Assembly (NCBI GenBank): GCA_024402115.1
Contig: JAKSJQ010000012.1
Coordinates: 1-49,903, forward strand
Direction of reading: 5' to 3'
DNA from: Bacteroidales bacterium
GTDB taxonomy: Bacteria; Bacteroidota; Bacteroidia; Bacteroidales; UBA932
DNA length: 49,903 bases
Positions 42,028 through 48,917 of the stretch are shown piece by piece. The notes under the pieces were generated by a model. It was not told the DNA's origin, searched no databases, and saw only the letters and a program-made list of their open reading frames with translations. The stretch's first letter is position 1; each line of letters opens with the position of its first letter. A program made the position numbers and the translations under genes.

Positions 42028-43063
42028 TCTGGATGGTCTTCATTTTTGATTCTGTTTCGATCCATTCCGACTGGCACTCGCTTCCCGGCATGATTCCGCC
42101 TCCGGCGTAGAGCACGGCGTCGGTCCCGTTCTCCGAAGACGAAAGCTCCGCGCAGCGCAGGGATACGTACAGGTGTGTCTCTCCCTGGATGTCCACCGGA
42201 CCTGCGAAGCCGCTGTAGTAGCGTCTGTCCAGTCCTTCGTGCTCCGAAATGAAGTTCGTCGCCTCAAGTTTCGGCATTCCGCATACTGCCGGGGTAGGGT
42301 GGAGCTGCTGTATGAGCTTTCCCAGTGTGAGTCCCTGTGCCAGGTGGAATCGGAAATCGCTGCGCAGATGGACGAGGTTCCCGGCGCGCATGGTGACCGG
42401 ACCGTCCTTCAGCACGTCCGGACTTGCGTTGGCGAGTATGTTCTCTATGTACTCTTCGACCACGTGCTGCTCCTGCTTGTTCTTTTCGCTCCAGTCCAGA
42501 TGTCCTTCCTGGAAAGGCATCGTTCCGGCGAGCGCGACGGTGTGCAGGCTTCGGCCCTTGCCGTCCAGAAGGATCTCCGGCGATGCTATGAGCCATGTGC
42601 CCGAAAGAGGTGTTGAGAAGAGCATGACCATGAGCCTCGGATACAGGTGGCATGCGCGTTCGAAGAGTATGCGCATGGACATGGGGTCATCCAGGTTCTG
42701 CGGCACTCTCATCGTCATCTTCTTGTTGCGTGCCAGCACCAGCTTGAGGCATTCTCCGCTCTCCACTGCGCCATGGAAGGCTTCGAAGGCCGAAACATAC
42801 TGCTGGCTCGGAATGGTCGAGCTCTGCAGGTCGGAGTCGCTTGTCTGCACGATGCTGGGAGTCAGCCTGCGTGTGGTGGTGCTGTCCGGCTGGATCAGCA
42901 AGGCCGGAGTGTCCGCGGACCTGCTGAAGGGAACGAGGACGAAGCCCGGAAGGTCTCCGAGCGTGTCCAGACTCTCAAGTATCAAGGGAGCCTGCTCCGA
43001 CTCCATCAGGGTGTAGGTGTCGGCATAGGGTAAGCGGTAGAATGCGTAGGAGAGCGTTGACAT
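42014..43063 (-). CDS. menF: Isochorismate synthase
   Basis: The 349-residue protein belongs to the chorismate-utilising enzyme family and converts chorismate to isochorismate at the head of the menaquinone pathway. Family segments are CLKLVLARNKKMT, the SPEILL region, VALAGTMPF, HLRSDFRFHL, LHPTPAVCGMPK, and the C-terminal YAGGGIMPGSECQSEWIETESKM. MenF proteins of Bacteroidetes are of this short form. It lies 2 bp after the hotdog thioesterase gene and overlaps menD. Confidence 0.93.
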   Translation of the reverse strand: MSTLSYAFYRLPYADTYTLMESEQAPLILESLDTLGDLPGFVLVPFSRSADTPALLIQPDSTTTRRLTPSIVQTSDSDLQSSTIPSQQYVSAFEAFHGAVESGECLKLVLARNKKMTMRVPQNLDDPMSMRILFERACHLYPRLMVMLFSTPLSGTWLIASPEILLDGKGRSLHTVALAGTMPFQEGHLDWSEKNKQEQHVVEEYIENILANASPDVLKDGPVTMRAGNLVHLRSDFRFHLAQGLTLGKLIQQLHPTPAVCGMPKLEATNFISEHEGLDRRYYSGFAGPVDIQGETHLYVSLRCAELSSSENGTDAVLYAGGGIMPGSECQSEWIETESKMKTIQNVLQ

Positions 43064-43065
43064 GG

Positions 43066-43473
43066 CTAGAGCGGTTTCACGAAATTGGTGACGGTGACCG
43101 TGCTGACCAGACGTCCGTCCTCATTGCTGACGTCCACCCTCCATACATGGGTCTGTCCTCCTTTGTGGATCAGTTTTCCGAGCGCAGTGACGGTCTCTCC
43201 CTCCTTTGCGGAGTGCACATGGTTGGCGTTTACGTTGATTCCGACGCACTTGCAGTCAGGACATAGCGCAACTGAACCCACGCCGGCAAGGGTCTCGGCC
43301 AGGGCAAGTATCGCTCCGCCGCTGAGATAGCCGAACGGCTGGGTTACACGTTTGTCCACATGGAGCCTGCCCATGCAGCTGTCAGGTTCCGGGGTCGAAA
43401 TGAATTCCATGCCGACTGTGTGCTCGAATCCCTGACTCTTCCGTATGCGTTCGTTGATAAGGTCTATGTTCAT
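43066..43473 (-). CDS. menI: Hotdog-fold thioesterase, probable DHNA-CoA thioesterase
   Basis: The 135-residue protein is a PaaI/YbgC-type hotdog thioesterase. The catalytic Glu lies in SGGAILALAETLAGVGS, followed by VGINVNANHVHSAKEGETVTA and a final SNEDGRLVSTVTVTNF. In menaquinone pathways a protein of this fold hydrolyses 1,4-dihydroxy-2-naphthoyl-CoA. Its place as first gene of the menF-D-B-C-E operon strongly supports that role, although the fold also serves phenylacetate and other CoA esters. The gene diverges from menG. Confidence 0.87.
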   Translation of the reverse strand: MNIDLINERIRKSQGFEHTVGMEFISTPEPDSCMGRLHVDKRVTQPFGYLSGGAILALAETLAGVGSVALCPDCKCVGINVNANHVHSAKEGETVTALGKLIHKGGQTHVWRVDVSNEDGRLVSTVTVTNFVKPL

Positions 43474-43552
43474 CGGATATTACCGCATTTTAATACATTA
43501 CGCTAATATAGTCAATTTTTCAGTATCTTTACCAGCTATTATTTCAATAACC

Positions 43553-44257
43553 ATGAAAGGACCTCAAACCGAAAAGATCAGGGCATTGTTCGATTCCATC
43601 GCAAAGGACTACGACAAGCTCAACCATATACTTTCCCTCGGAGTGGACAAGACCTGGCGTAAGCGCGCCATAAAGCTCATCGCGGAGGATCGTCCCCAGC
43701 AGATACTGGACGTCGCCTGCGGTACGGGAGATTTCAGCATAGAGATTGCGGAGCATACGAATCCGGAGACCATAGTCACCGGTCTTGACCTTTCTTCCGG
43801 CATGCTGGAGGTCATGGACCGCAAGGTCGCAGAGGCGGGCCTTTCCGAGCGAATCTTCACCCAGCAGGGCAACTCTGAGGCAATGGATTTTGCCGCCGAT
43901 TCCTTCGACAGGGTCACGATAGCCTTCGGCATACGTAATTTCGAGAACAGGGAAGTGGCACTCAAGGAGATACTCCGCGTGCTGAAGCCTGGTGGAAGGC
44001 TCGTCATCCTGGAGCTCTCAGTGCCTTCGAATGCTGTCCTCAGGTGGTGCTACAAGCTTTATTTCATGAAGGTCCTTCCGTGGATCGGAGGCGCCGTTTC
44101 GGGAGAGAAGGCTGCTTACAGCTATCTTCCAGCTTCGGTTATCAAGTTCCCTGGCAAGGAGGAGTGGATGTCCATAATGAGTTCCTGCGGATATCGAGAT
44201 GTAAGGCACAAGGCCTTCACTTTCGGAATCTGCCGCATGTATACGGGAGAGAAGTAA
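43553..44257 (+). CDS. menG: Demethylmenaquinone methyltransferase
   Basis: The 234-residue SAM-dependent methyltransferase of the UbiE/MenG family makes the final methylation of menaquinone. Features are the N-terminal RALFDSIAKDYDKLNHILSLGVDKTWR, motif I ILDVACGTGDFSIEI near 47-60, the post-motif GLDLSSGMLEVM, FGIRNFENR, and LKPGGRLVILELSVPS. I chose the ATG at 43553 (MKGPQTEK). The frame is open upstream to 43445, but that part is AT-rich, non-conserved and covers the divergent promoter. Its stop is one base before menA. Confidence 0.95.
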   Translation: MKGPQTEKIRALFDSIAKDYDKLNHILSLGVDKTWRKRAIKLIAEDRPQQILDVACGTGDFSIEIAEHTNPETIVTGLDLSSGMLEVMDRKVAEAGLSERIFTQQGNSEAMDFAADSFDRVTIAFGIRNFENREVALKEILRVLKPGGRLVILELSVPSNAVLRWCYKLYFMKVLPWIGGAVSGEKAAYSYLPASVIKFPGKEEWMSIMSSCGYRDVRHKAFTFGICRMYTGEK

Positions 44258-44258
44258 G

Positions 44259-45155
44259 ATGACAGTAAAGTCCTGCCTGAAATCGATGCGCCTGCGCACC
44301 CTGCCTCTGTCACTCGCAGGGATCATAGCGGGCATCAGCCTGGCGTCAGCATGCGGTCCTCTGGATGTTCCGACCGTGACCGCTCTCGTACTCACCACTG
44401 TCTTCCTCCAGATACTTTCGAACCTGTCAAACGAGCTGGGTGATACGCTGCACGGCACTGATACGGAGGAGCGTGCAGGCATGCACTATTCTCTGCAGGA
44501 TGGTGAGATGACAATTCCGCAGATGAAGAGGCTCATAGCCGTGATTGCCGCATTGTGCTGCATAAGCGGCCTTGCCATGATATATTTCAGCTTCGGAACG
44601 CTGCTTGCATTCCAGCCTGCGGCCCTCATTCTTCTGGGTGCCGCTGCAATATGGGCTGCGATGCACTACACCTTGGGAAAGAACCCTTACGGTTACAGGG
44701 GATTGGGCGATATCTTCGTGTTCATCTTCTTCGGCCTTGTCGCCACTCTCGGCGCCGCCTATGTCTGCTCCCACAGCTTTTCTCCGATGTGGCTGCTTCC
44801 TGCTGCCGCATTCGGCCTCTGGAGCGTAGGCGTGCTGAACGTTAACAATATCAGGGATATGATTACGGATGCCGCCACGAGGACGACGGTCGCGATCAGA
44901 CTGGGTGCCAGGAATGCACGCATCTACCACAGCCTCCTGCTCGGCTGCGGATGGGTCCTGATGCTGGCTTACACCATCCTTACCTCAGAGGGGCTGTTTT
45001 CCTATCTGTATGTTCTTGTGATTCCGCTTACCGCACTCCACCTGAAGGCGGTGTGGACCAGAAGCGGCAGGGCGCTCGATCCGATGCTCCCTATGCTGGT
45101 TATGACCACCTTTGCGGTGGCTCTTCTTTTCACTCTGGGAAACTGTATCGGCTAG
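44259..45155 (+). CDS. menA: 1,4-Dihydroxy-2-naphthoate polyprenyltransferase
   Basis: MenA attaches the isoprenoid tail to DHNA at the inner membrane. The 298-residue protein has about eight to nine membrane helices. The UbiA-family metal/diphosphate motif NELGDTLHGTDTEE lies near residues 52-66, YTLGKNPYGYRGLGDIFVFIFFG near 132-155, and NNIRDMITDAATRTTVAIRLG holds the second Asp-rich region. It is the last of the menG-menA unit, 15 bp from the convergent SGNH hydrolase gene. No obvious terminator hairpin separates the two. Confidence 0.94.
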   Translation: MTVKSCLKSMRLRTLPLSLAGIIAGISLASACGPLDVPTVTALVLTTVFLQILSNLSNELGDTLHGTDTEERAGMHYSLQDGEMTIPQMKRLIAVIAALCCISGLAMIYFSFGTLLAFQPAALILLGAAAIWAAMHYTLGKNPYGYRGLGDIFVFIFFGLVATLGAAYVCSHSFSPMWLLPAAAFGLWSVGVLNVNNIRDMITDAATRTTVAIRLGARNARIYHSLLLGCGWVLMLAYTILTSEGLFSYLYVLVIPLTALHLKAVWTRSGRALDPMLPMLVMTTFAVALLFTLGNCIG

Positions 45156-45170
45156 AGCCCTGCGGGATTA

Positions 45171-45875
45171 TTATCGGAGACAGGCCTTGACCTGGTCGGC
45201 GATTGCGCGCATTCCCGCCTGGGATGGGTGTCCCATCTGCTTGTCTATGTCGTGGAGGTCCAGACACTCGATCTTGTAGTGTCTGCAGACAGTGTGGACT
45301 GACTCGTATATCTCGTCGCTGAGCTCGGAGTTCAGCATGAAGAGTATCCTTGCCTTAGGGTAGAGGGTCTTGAGCTCGTCACACATCTTTGCCATCGCTG
45401 GCCTGAAGGTGTAGAGGTCCTCGTTGGTCCACTTTTTCCACTTGTATTCTCCGATAGGGGAACCTGCCCAAGAGTCATTTGTGCATCCGCATACGAGGAT
45501 GATGTCAGGATGGCCGAGGTCTGATGCCCTGACGATGAATGACCTGTCTGAATAGTCGCTGAAATTCCCGCTGCGGTCCTTGTATCCGCTGAAGCAGATG
45601 GTCGCGCCGGAGAAGGCGTTGTTCTTCTCGAGCCTGTATCCCATCTCGTCGATCACCTGATACCACCAGGTCTGCTCGACTTTCTTGACATCATTCTCCT
45701 GAGAGCCGAGTTCGCTGCCCTCGGCAAAGTACCAGATGGCATTCCAGTATGGAGATACTTTCCCCTCGAAGGTGCTGTATGAGTCTCCGAGTATGGATAC
45801 CTTGAGAGGTTCCTGTGCGTTAAGTGCAAATGCCGCCGCCATTGCGATGGCGGCGGTTAAAAGTATTCTTTTCAT
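45171..45875 (-). CDS. Exported SGNH-fold hydrolase
   Basis: The 234-residue protein has a signal peptide (about 1-20, ending FALNAQ) and the SGNH/GDSL esterase blocks: GDSYS with the nucleophile Ser near residue 32, a glycine block in the ECFSGYKDR region, GCTNDSW (block III Asn) near 130, and GHPSQAG carrying the His near the C terminus. Such enzymes cleave acetyl, lipid or other esters on glycans or lipids. It starts 10 bp after the alkaline phosphatase gene. The two exported hydrolases probably act together on phosphorylated or acylated extracellular compounds, which is inference. Confidence 0.86.
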   Translation of the reverse strand: MKRILLTAAIAMAAAFALNAQEPLKVSILGDSYSTFEGKVSPYWNAIWYFAEGSELGSQENDVKKVEQTWWYQVIDEMGYRLEKNNAFSGATICFSGYKDRSGNFSDYSDRSFIVRASDLGHPDIILVCGCTNDSWAGSPIGEYKWKKWTNEDLYTFRPAMAKMCDELKTLYPKARILFMLNSELSDEIYESVHTVCRHYKIECLDLHDIDKQMGHPSQAGMRAIADQVKACLR

Positions 45876-45885
45876 GATTCGGGTC

Positions 45886-47295
45886 CTAGTATTTTGCTAC
45901 CGCCTTGATCATCTTGGGAATGTCGGTGTTGTCGCTGCACTCGAGGAACCTTGATGCCATTGCTCCCTTGACATAGAGTCCTACAGGTGAGCCTGTGTGG
46001 GTTCCGTGAGGCATGAGGAAGCCTGCCTGCCTGTCGGCATAGTCGATAGCTTCGGAAATGAGTCTTCCTGTAATGAAATAGAGACTCTGTACGGTGTTCT
46101 CGCCTGGCTTGCTGCTGAACTCACGGTCATAGAGACTCCTGAGGGTAGCCTCCTCTGGCTTAGATACCTCGATAGGACCCCAGAGACCAAGGTTTTTCTT
46201 AAGGAAATCCTTGACTTCGTCCCAGCTTGGAGTCCTGTCCTTCTTGAGCTCATTATACATGGCAGTCAACTTGCTCTCATCCCACTTCTGGGTCGCGAGG
46301 AGTTCAGGGCTCATCTCGTATCTTCCTGATCCGAGCATGAGCGCACCTGTCTCATGGTCTGCAGTGACGATGATGAGGGTCTCCTTCGGATGCTTGTTGT
46401 AGAAGTCGAGAACGACGTCGATTGCCTCAGCGAAGTCTGTGGTCTCCTGGAAGACTGCAGCTGCGTCATCGTTATGACCGGCATGGTCGATGGCACCGCC
46501 CTCTACCATCATGAAGAAGCCCTTCTTTGCGAAATGACCGTAGAGGTACTCGATACCTGCAGTGACGAAATGAGAGAGCTTGGTCTCACCACCTCTGCGG
46601 TTGATTGCAGGGGTGAGGTCGCCGCTGTTTGTGCTGATGCAGAGAACACGGCCCTTCTCCTTTGCGAGGTTCTTGAACTCATCGTGGCCGATCATGACAT
46701 TGATGCCGGCATTCTTCACGAGCTTGACCATGTCCATAGCGGTGTGTCCGGTCTTCCTTCCTTCGGTCAGGATGGTAGAACCTGCTGCGAAGTCGACTGC
46801 GTCGGTGTCGATATACTGCTGGAGAATCTCCTCATAGGAATCTCTGTCCTTCACGTGTCCGTAGAATGCTGCTGGGGTAGCGTGGTTCATGCCGACGCTT
46901 GAAGTGACACCTACTCCAAAGCCTGCTGCGTGCGCCCATTCGGCAACAGTGGAAAGTGGATTGTAGTCAGGGTCCACACCAAGGAAGTTGTTGGTGGTCT
47001 TGGTACCTGTCGCCAGAGCTGTACCTGCTGCAGAGGAGTCAGTGACAAGAGAAGAAGCGGAGAAAGTGGTGATATAGGTCCTGATAGGGAAATGGGCGAA
47101 GTTCAGCTGTGCGGGGCCGTATCCTGTGGCCTTGTTGTATATTTCTGTTCCCACAACTTCGTTGATACCCATTCCGTCACCGATCATGTAGAATACGTAT
47201 TTCGGAGTCTTGTCCTTTGCAGAAGCAGGCATTGCCAGAAATACAACGGCAATGGCTGCAGCAAAGAGCCTGCCTAAAAATCTTTTGTTTGTCAT
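45886..47295 (-). CDS. Alkaline phosphatase
   Basis: The 469-residue periplasmic enzyme releases phosphate from a wide range of monoesters. A signal peptide (about 1-26, ending PASAKD) precedes the mature enzyme. Active-site parts are the metal ligand Asp40 in MIGDGMG, the nucleophile Ser87 in LVTDSSAAGTALATGTKT, the HAGHNDDA metal site and the TADHETG site. I chose the ATG at 47295 (MTNKRFLGRL), which begins the signal peptide; an ATG 33 bases upstream lies close to the promoter. The gene is preceded by a TAAATTTG promoter element. Expression under phosphate starvation is likely for the family but no pho-box is recognised here. Confidence 0.93.
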   Translation of the reverse strand: MTNKRFLGRLFAAAIAVVFLAMPASAKDKTPKYVFYMIGDGMGINEVVGTEIYNKATGYGPAQLNFAHFPIRTYITTFSASSLVTDSSAAGTALATGTKTTNNFLGVDPDYNPLSTVAEWAHAAGFGVGVTSSVGMNHATPAAFYGHVKDRDSYEEILQQYIDTDAVDFAAGSTILTEGRKTGHTAMDMVKLVKNAGINVMIGHDEFKNLAKEKGRVLCISTNSGDLTPAINRRGGETKLSHFVTAGIEYLYGHFAKKGFFMMVEGGAIDHAGHNDDAAAVFQETTDFAEAIDVVLDFYNKHPKETLIIVTADHETGALMLGSGRYEMSPELLATQKWDESKLTAMYNELKKDRTPSWDEVKDFLKKNLGLWGPIEVSKPEEATLRSLYDREFSSKPGENTVQSLYFITGRLISEAIDYADRQAGFLMPHGTHTGSPVGLYVKGAMASRFLECSDNTDIPKMIKAVAKY

Positions 47296-47325
47296 AAGTA
47301 ATTCAGTTTTCAATTGATCTGGAGA

Positions 47326-47333
47326 CAAATTTA
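47326..47333 (-). promoter_or_regulatory. Alkaline phosphatase promoter, TAAATTTG
   Basis: Minus-strand exact TAnnTTTG, 30 bases before the chosen ATG at 47295. It lies upstream of both candidate start codons. Confidence 0.6.
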
Positions 47334-47364
47334 ATGATTGTCCAGCTATAAAACAACAGTGAAC

Positions 47365-48588
47365 CTACAGCAATCCTTCATCCTTTGCTATGGTGACCAG
47401 CTCTGCCGAGTTTGACGCCTCGAGCATGGTGAAGAGTTTTTTCTTGTACCATTTGATGGTCTCTGGACTGAGAGTCATGGCCTCGGCGATCTGGGCGTTG
47501 GTGTATCCCTTGGCGATGAGATCGAGAACCTCCCTTTCCTTCGGCTTGAGAACGATGTCGACCTTCTCTTTTGTCGGGTAAATGTCATTCATGGTCTCCT
47601 CGAGGACTTCGGCAAGTTCCGTGTTCTCCCTGGTCTTCTGCTTCAGTCTCAGGTATACGTAATAGGTCAGTGCGCCCATCAGAATGAGGGCTAAGAATGT
47701 GAGCAGGGTGACGGTCAGACGTTTTTTCTGGAGGGAAAGAACCTGTCCGGTATAATCCAGACTCTCCATCCTGTACTGCAGTTCCTCGTCTTCGTGGTCT
47801 GCGAAATATTTGTTTGCCTCGTTGAGAAATCTCATCGCCTTGGAAGTCTTGTGCATCTCCAGGTAGAGGCTTCCGAGTCCCTTGTATGACGTCGCGACAG
47901 CGAGGGAATCCTTTGCAAGCTTGGAGTATTCCAGGCTTTCGAGATAGTGTTTTTCTGCCTGTTCCAGTTCTCCTTCCTCACGCATGGTCTCTCCCATGTT
48001 ATAATACAGAACGGCGCAGCTGTTGTGCCATTCATGCTTCTTGAATAGGATTCCTGCCTTCTCGTAATAGTCCATGGCAACGGAGATGGAATCCATCATG
48101 CTGTACAGGTTGCCCAATGTCCCGTACATCTGGGACAGTGCATTGTCTATGTCCTTCTGGGTATATGTGTTTCCCGAACCGTCGCCCGTCTCAGAGAGCG
48201 GCATCTTCTCGACGGCATCCATCGCCATCCTGTAGTAGACGGCCGCGCTGTCGTACTGCTCCCTCGCCCAGAAATGCTGCCCTATGCCTTTCGCTGCGCT
48301 CTGGATCTTGGAAAGCCACTCCTTGCGCGTTGCAATCCGCAGCAGGGTGCGTGCATAGTACTCGCTCTTGACCCCGTTGGTCTGGTTGAATCCGAACATC
48401 AGTTCCTCCAGGTCCTCGGCAATGTGCTTCAGCTGGTCGTCGCCGGCATTCTCGATGTCCAGGGCAGTCAGGCCTGCCATCACGGTCTCGAGGGAATCCA
48501 CGTTGTGGCCACGGTGGTCGACATATTCTGCTTCGGCAACCATGCTGAAGCAGAATGTGGACAATAGCAGCAAAAGCAATTTTCTCAT
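47365..48588 (-). CDS. Membrane TPR protein with C-terminal LuxR-type DNA-binding domain
   Basis: The 407-residue protein has a signal peptide (about 1-20) and a periplasmic TPR array (about 90-285; for example YYNMGETMREEGELEQAEKH, SYKGLGSLYLEMHKTSKAMR). One membrane helix follows at about 289-311 (TLLTFLALILMGALTYYVYL) and then a short coiled coil. A LuxR/GerE helix-turn-helix lies at about 345-407 (LKPKEREVLDLIAKGYTNAQ, LSPETIKWYKKKLF). It looks like a one-component transmembrane regulator that senses periplasmic conditions and binds DNA at the membrane, a layout known in Bacteroidetes. Its HTH is clearly related to the 64-residue divergent protein at 48710. Target genes are unknown. Confidence 0.88.
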   Translation of the reverse strand: MRKLLLLLLSTFCFSMVAEAEYVDHRGHNVDSLETVMAGLTALDIENAGDDQLKHIAEDLEELMFGFNQTNGVKSEYYARTLLRIATRKEWLSKIQSAAKGIGQHFWAREQYDSAAVYYRMAMDAVEKMPLSETGDGSGNTYTQKDIDNALSQMYGTLGNLYSMMDSISVAMDYYEKAGILFKKHEWHNSCAVLYYNMGETMREEGELEQAEKHYLESLEYSKLAKDSLAVATSYKGLGSLYLEMHKTSKAMRFLNEANKYFADHEDEELQYRMESLDYTGQVLSLQKKRLTVTLLTFLALILMGALTYYVYLRLKQKTRENTELAEVLEETMNDIYPTKEKVDIVLKPKEREVLDLIAKGYTNAQIAEAMTLSPETIKWYKKKLFTMLEASNSAELVTIAKDEGLL

Positions 48589-48592
48589 GTGG

Positions 48593-48600
48593 CAAATATA
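48593..48600 (-). promoter_or_regulatory. Promoter of the TPR/LuxR regulator, TATATTTG
   Basis: Exact minus-strand TAnnTTTG only 4 bases before the ATG. Predicted transcription starts at or just after the start codon, so the mRNA is leaderless or the true start lies further downstream. Confidence 0.5.
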
Positions 48601-48648
48601 ACAATAATGTGTCCCTGTTGTCGTAAAATGGACTTTTATGGCTCATTT

Positions 48649-48664
48649 CCACCCGAACGGGTGG
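48649..48664. promoter_or_regulatory. Perfect 16-bp palindrome, candidate operator
   Basis: CCACCCG-AA-CGGGTGG is a perfect inverted repeat in the 121-bp gap between the two genes that encode LuxR-type HTH domains. It lies about 45-60 bases before the ATG of the small regulator, directly upstream of a TTTTGG (48667-48672) that could serve as a -33 element. Its GC-rich symmetry stands out from the AT-rich surroundings. LuxR-type domains dimerise on inverted repeats, so it is a natural operator candidate. A short RNA hairpin is the alternative. Confidence 0.6.
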
Positions 48665-48709
48665 TGTTTTGGAATGTTATAATATTGAATTTTGTAGAAA
48701 AAGTTGAGT

Positions 48710-48904
48710 ATGCAAGAGCTAAGTGAAAAAGAGGTGATCATTGCTCGCTACGCCGCGGAAGGAATGACGGCGAAGGAGATTGCCGAGGCGATGTTCCTGA
48801 GCCAGGAAACCATTCGTTGGTATCGCAAGCGGATGCTCAGGAAAGCTGACGCCAGAAATTTCTCCGAACTTATTGCAATGCTCAAGGATGAGAATATTCT
48901 ATAA
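48710..48904 (+). CDS. Stand-alone LuxR-type helix-turn-helix protein
   Basis: The 64-residue protein is almost exactly one GerE/LuxR DNA-binding domain (LSEKEVIIARYAAEGMTAKE, FLSQETIRWYRKRMLRKADA), with no receiver, sensor or membrane segment. Its HTH aligns along its whole length with that of the divergent membrane regulator, including IAEAM, LS-ETI-WY and a matching DE-(G/N)-(L/I)-L C terminus. I chose the ATG at 48710; an in-frame TTG lies 6 bases upstream. It could be an autonomous regulator, a competitor for the membrane protein's operator, or a dimer partner. The next gene starts 13 bp downstream. Confidence 0.82.
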   Translation: MQELSEKEVIIARYAAEGMTAKEIAEAMFLSQETIRWYRKRMLRKADARNFSELIAMLKDENIL

Positions 48905-48917
48905 ACATAATAATGTT

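Noticed and set aside
43445..43552. An N-terminal extension of menG by 36 codons
   Set aside because: It is AT-rich, covers the intergenic region and the start of the divergent menI, and is not seen in the family.
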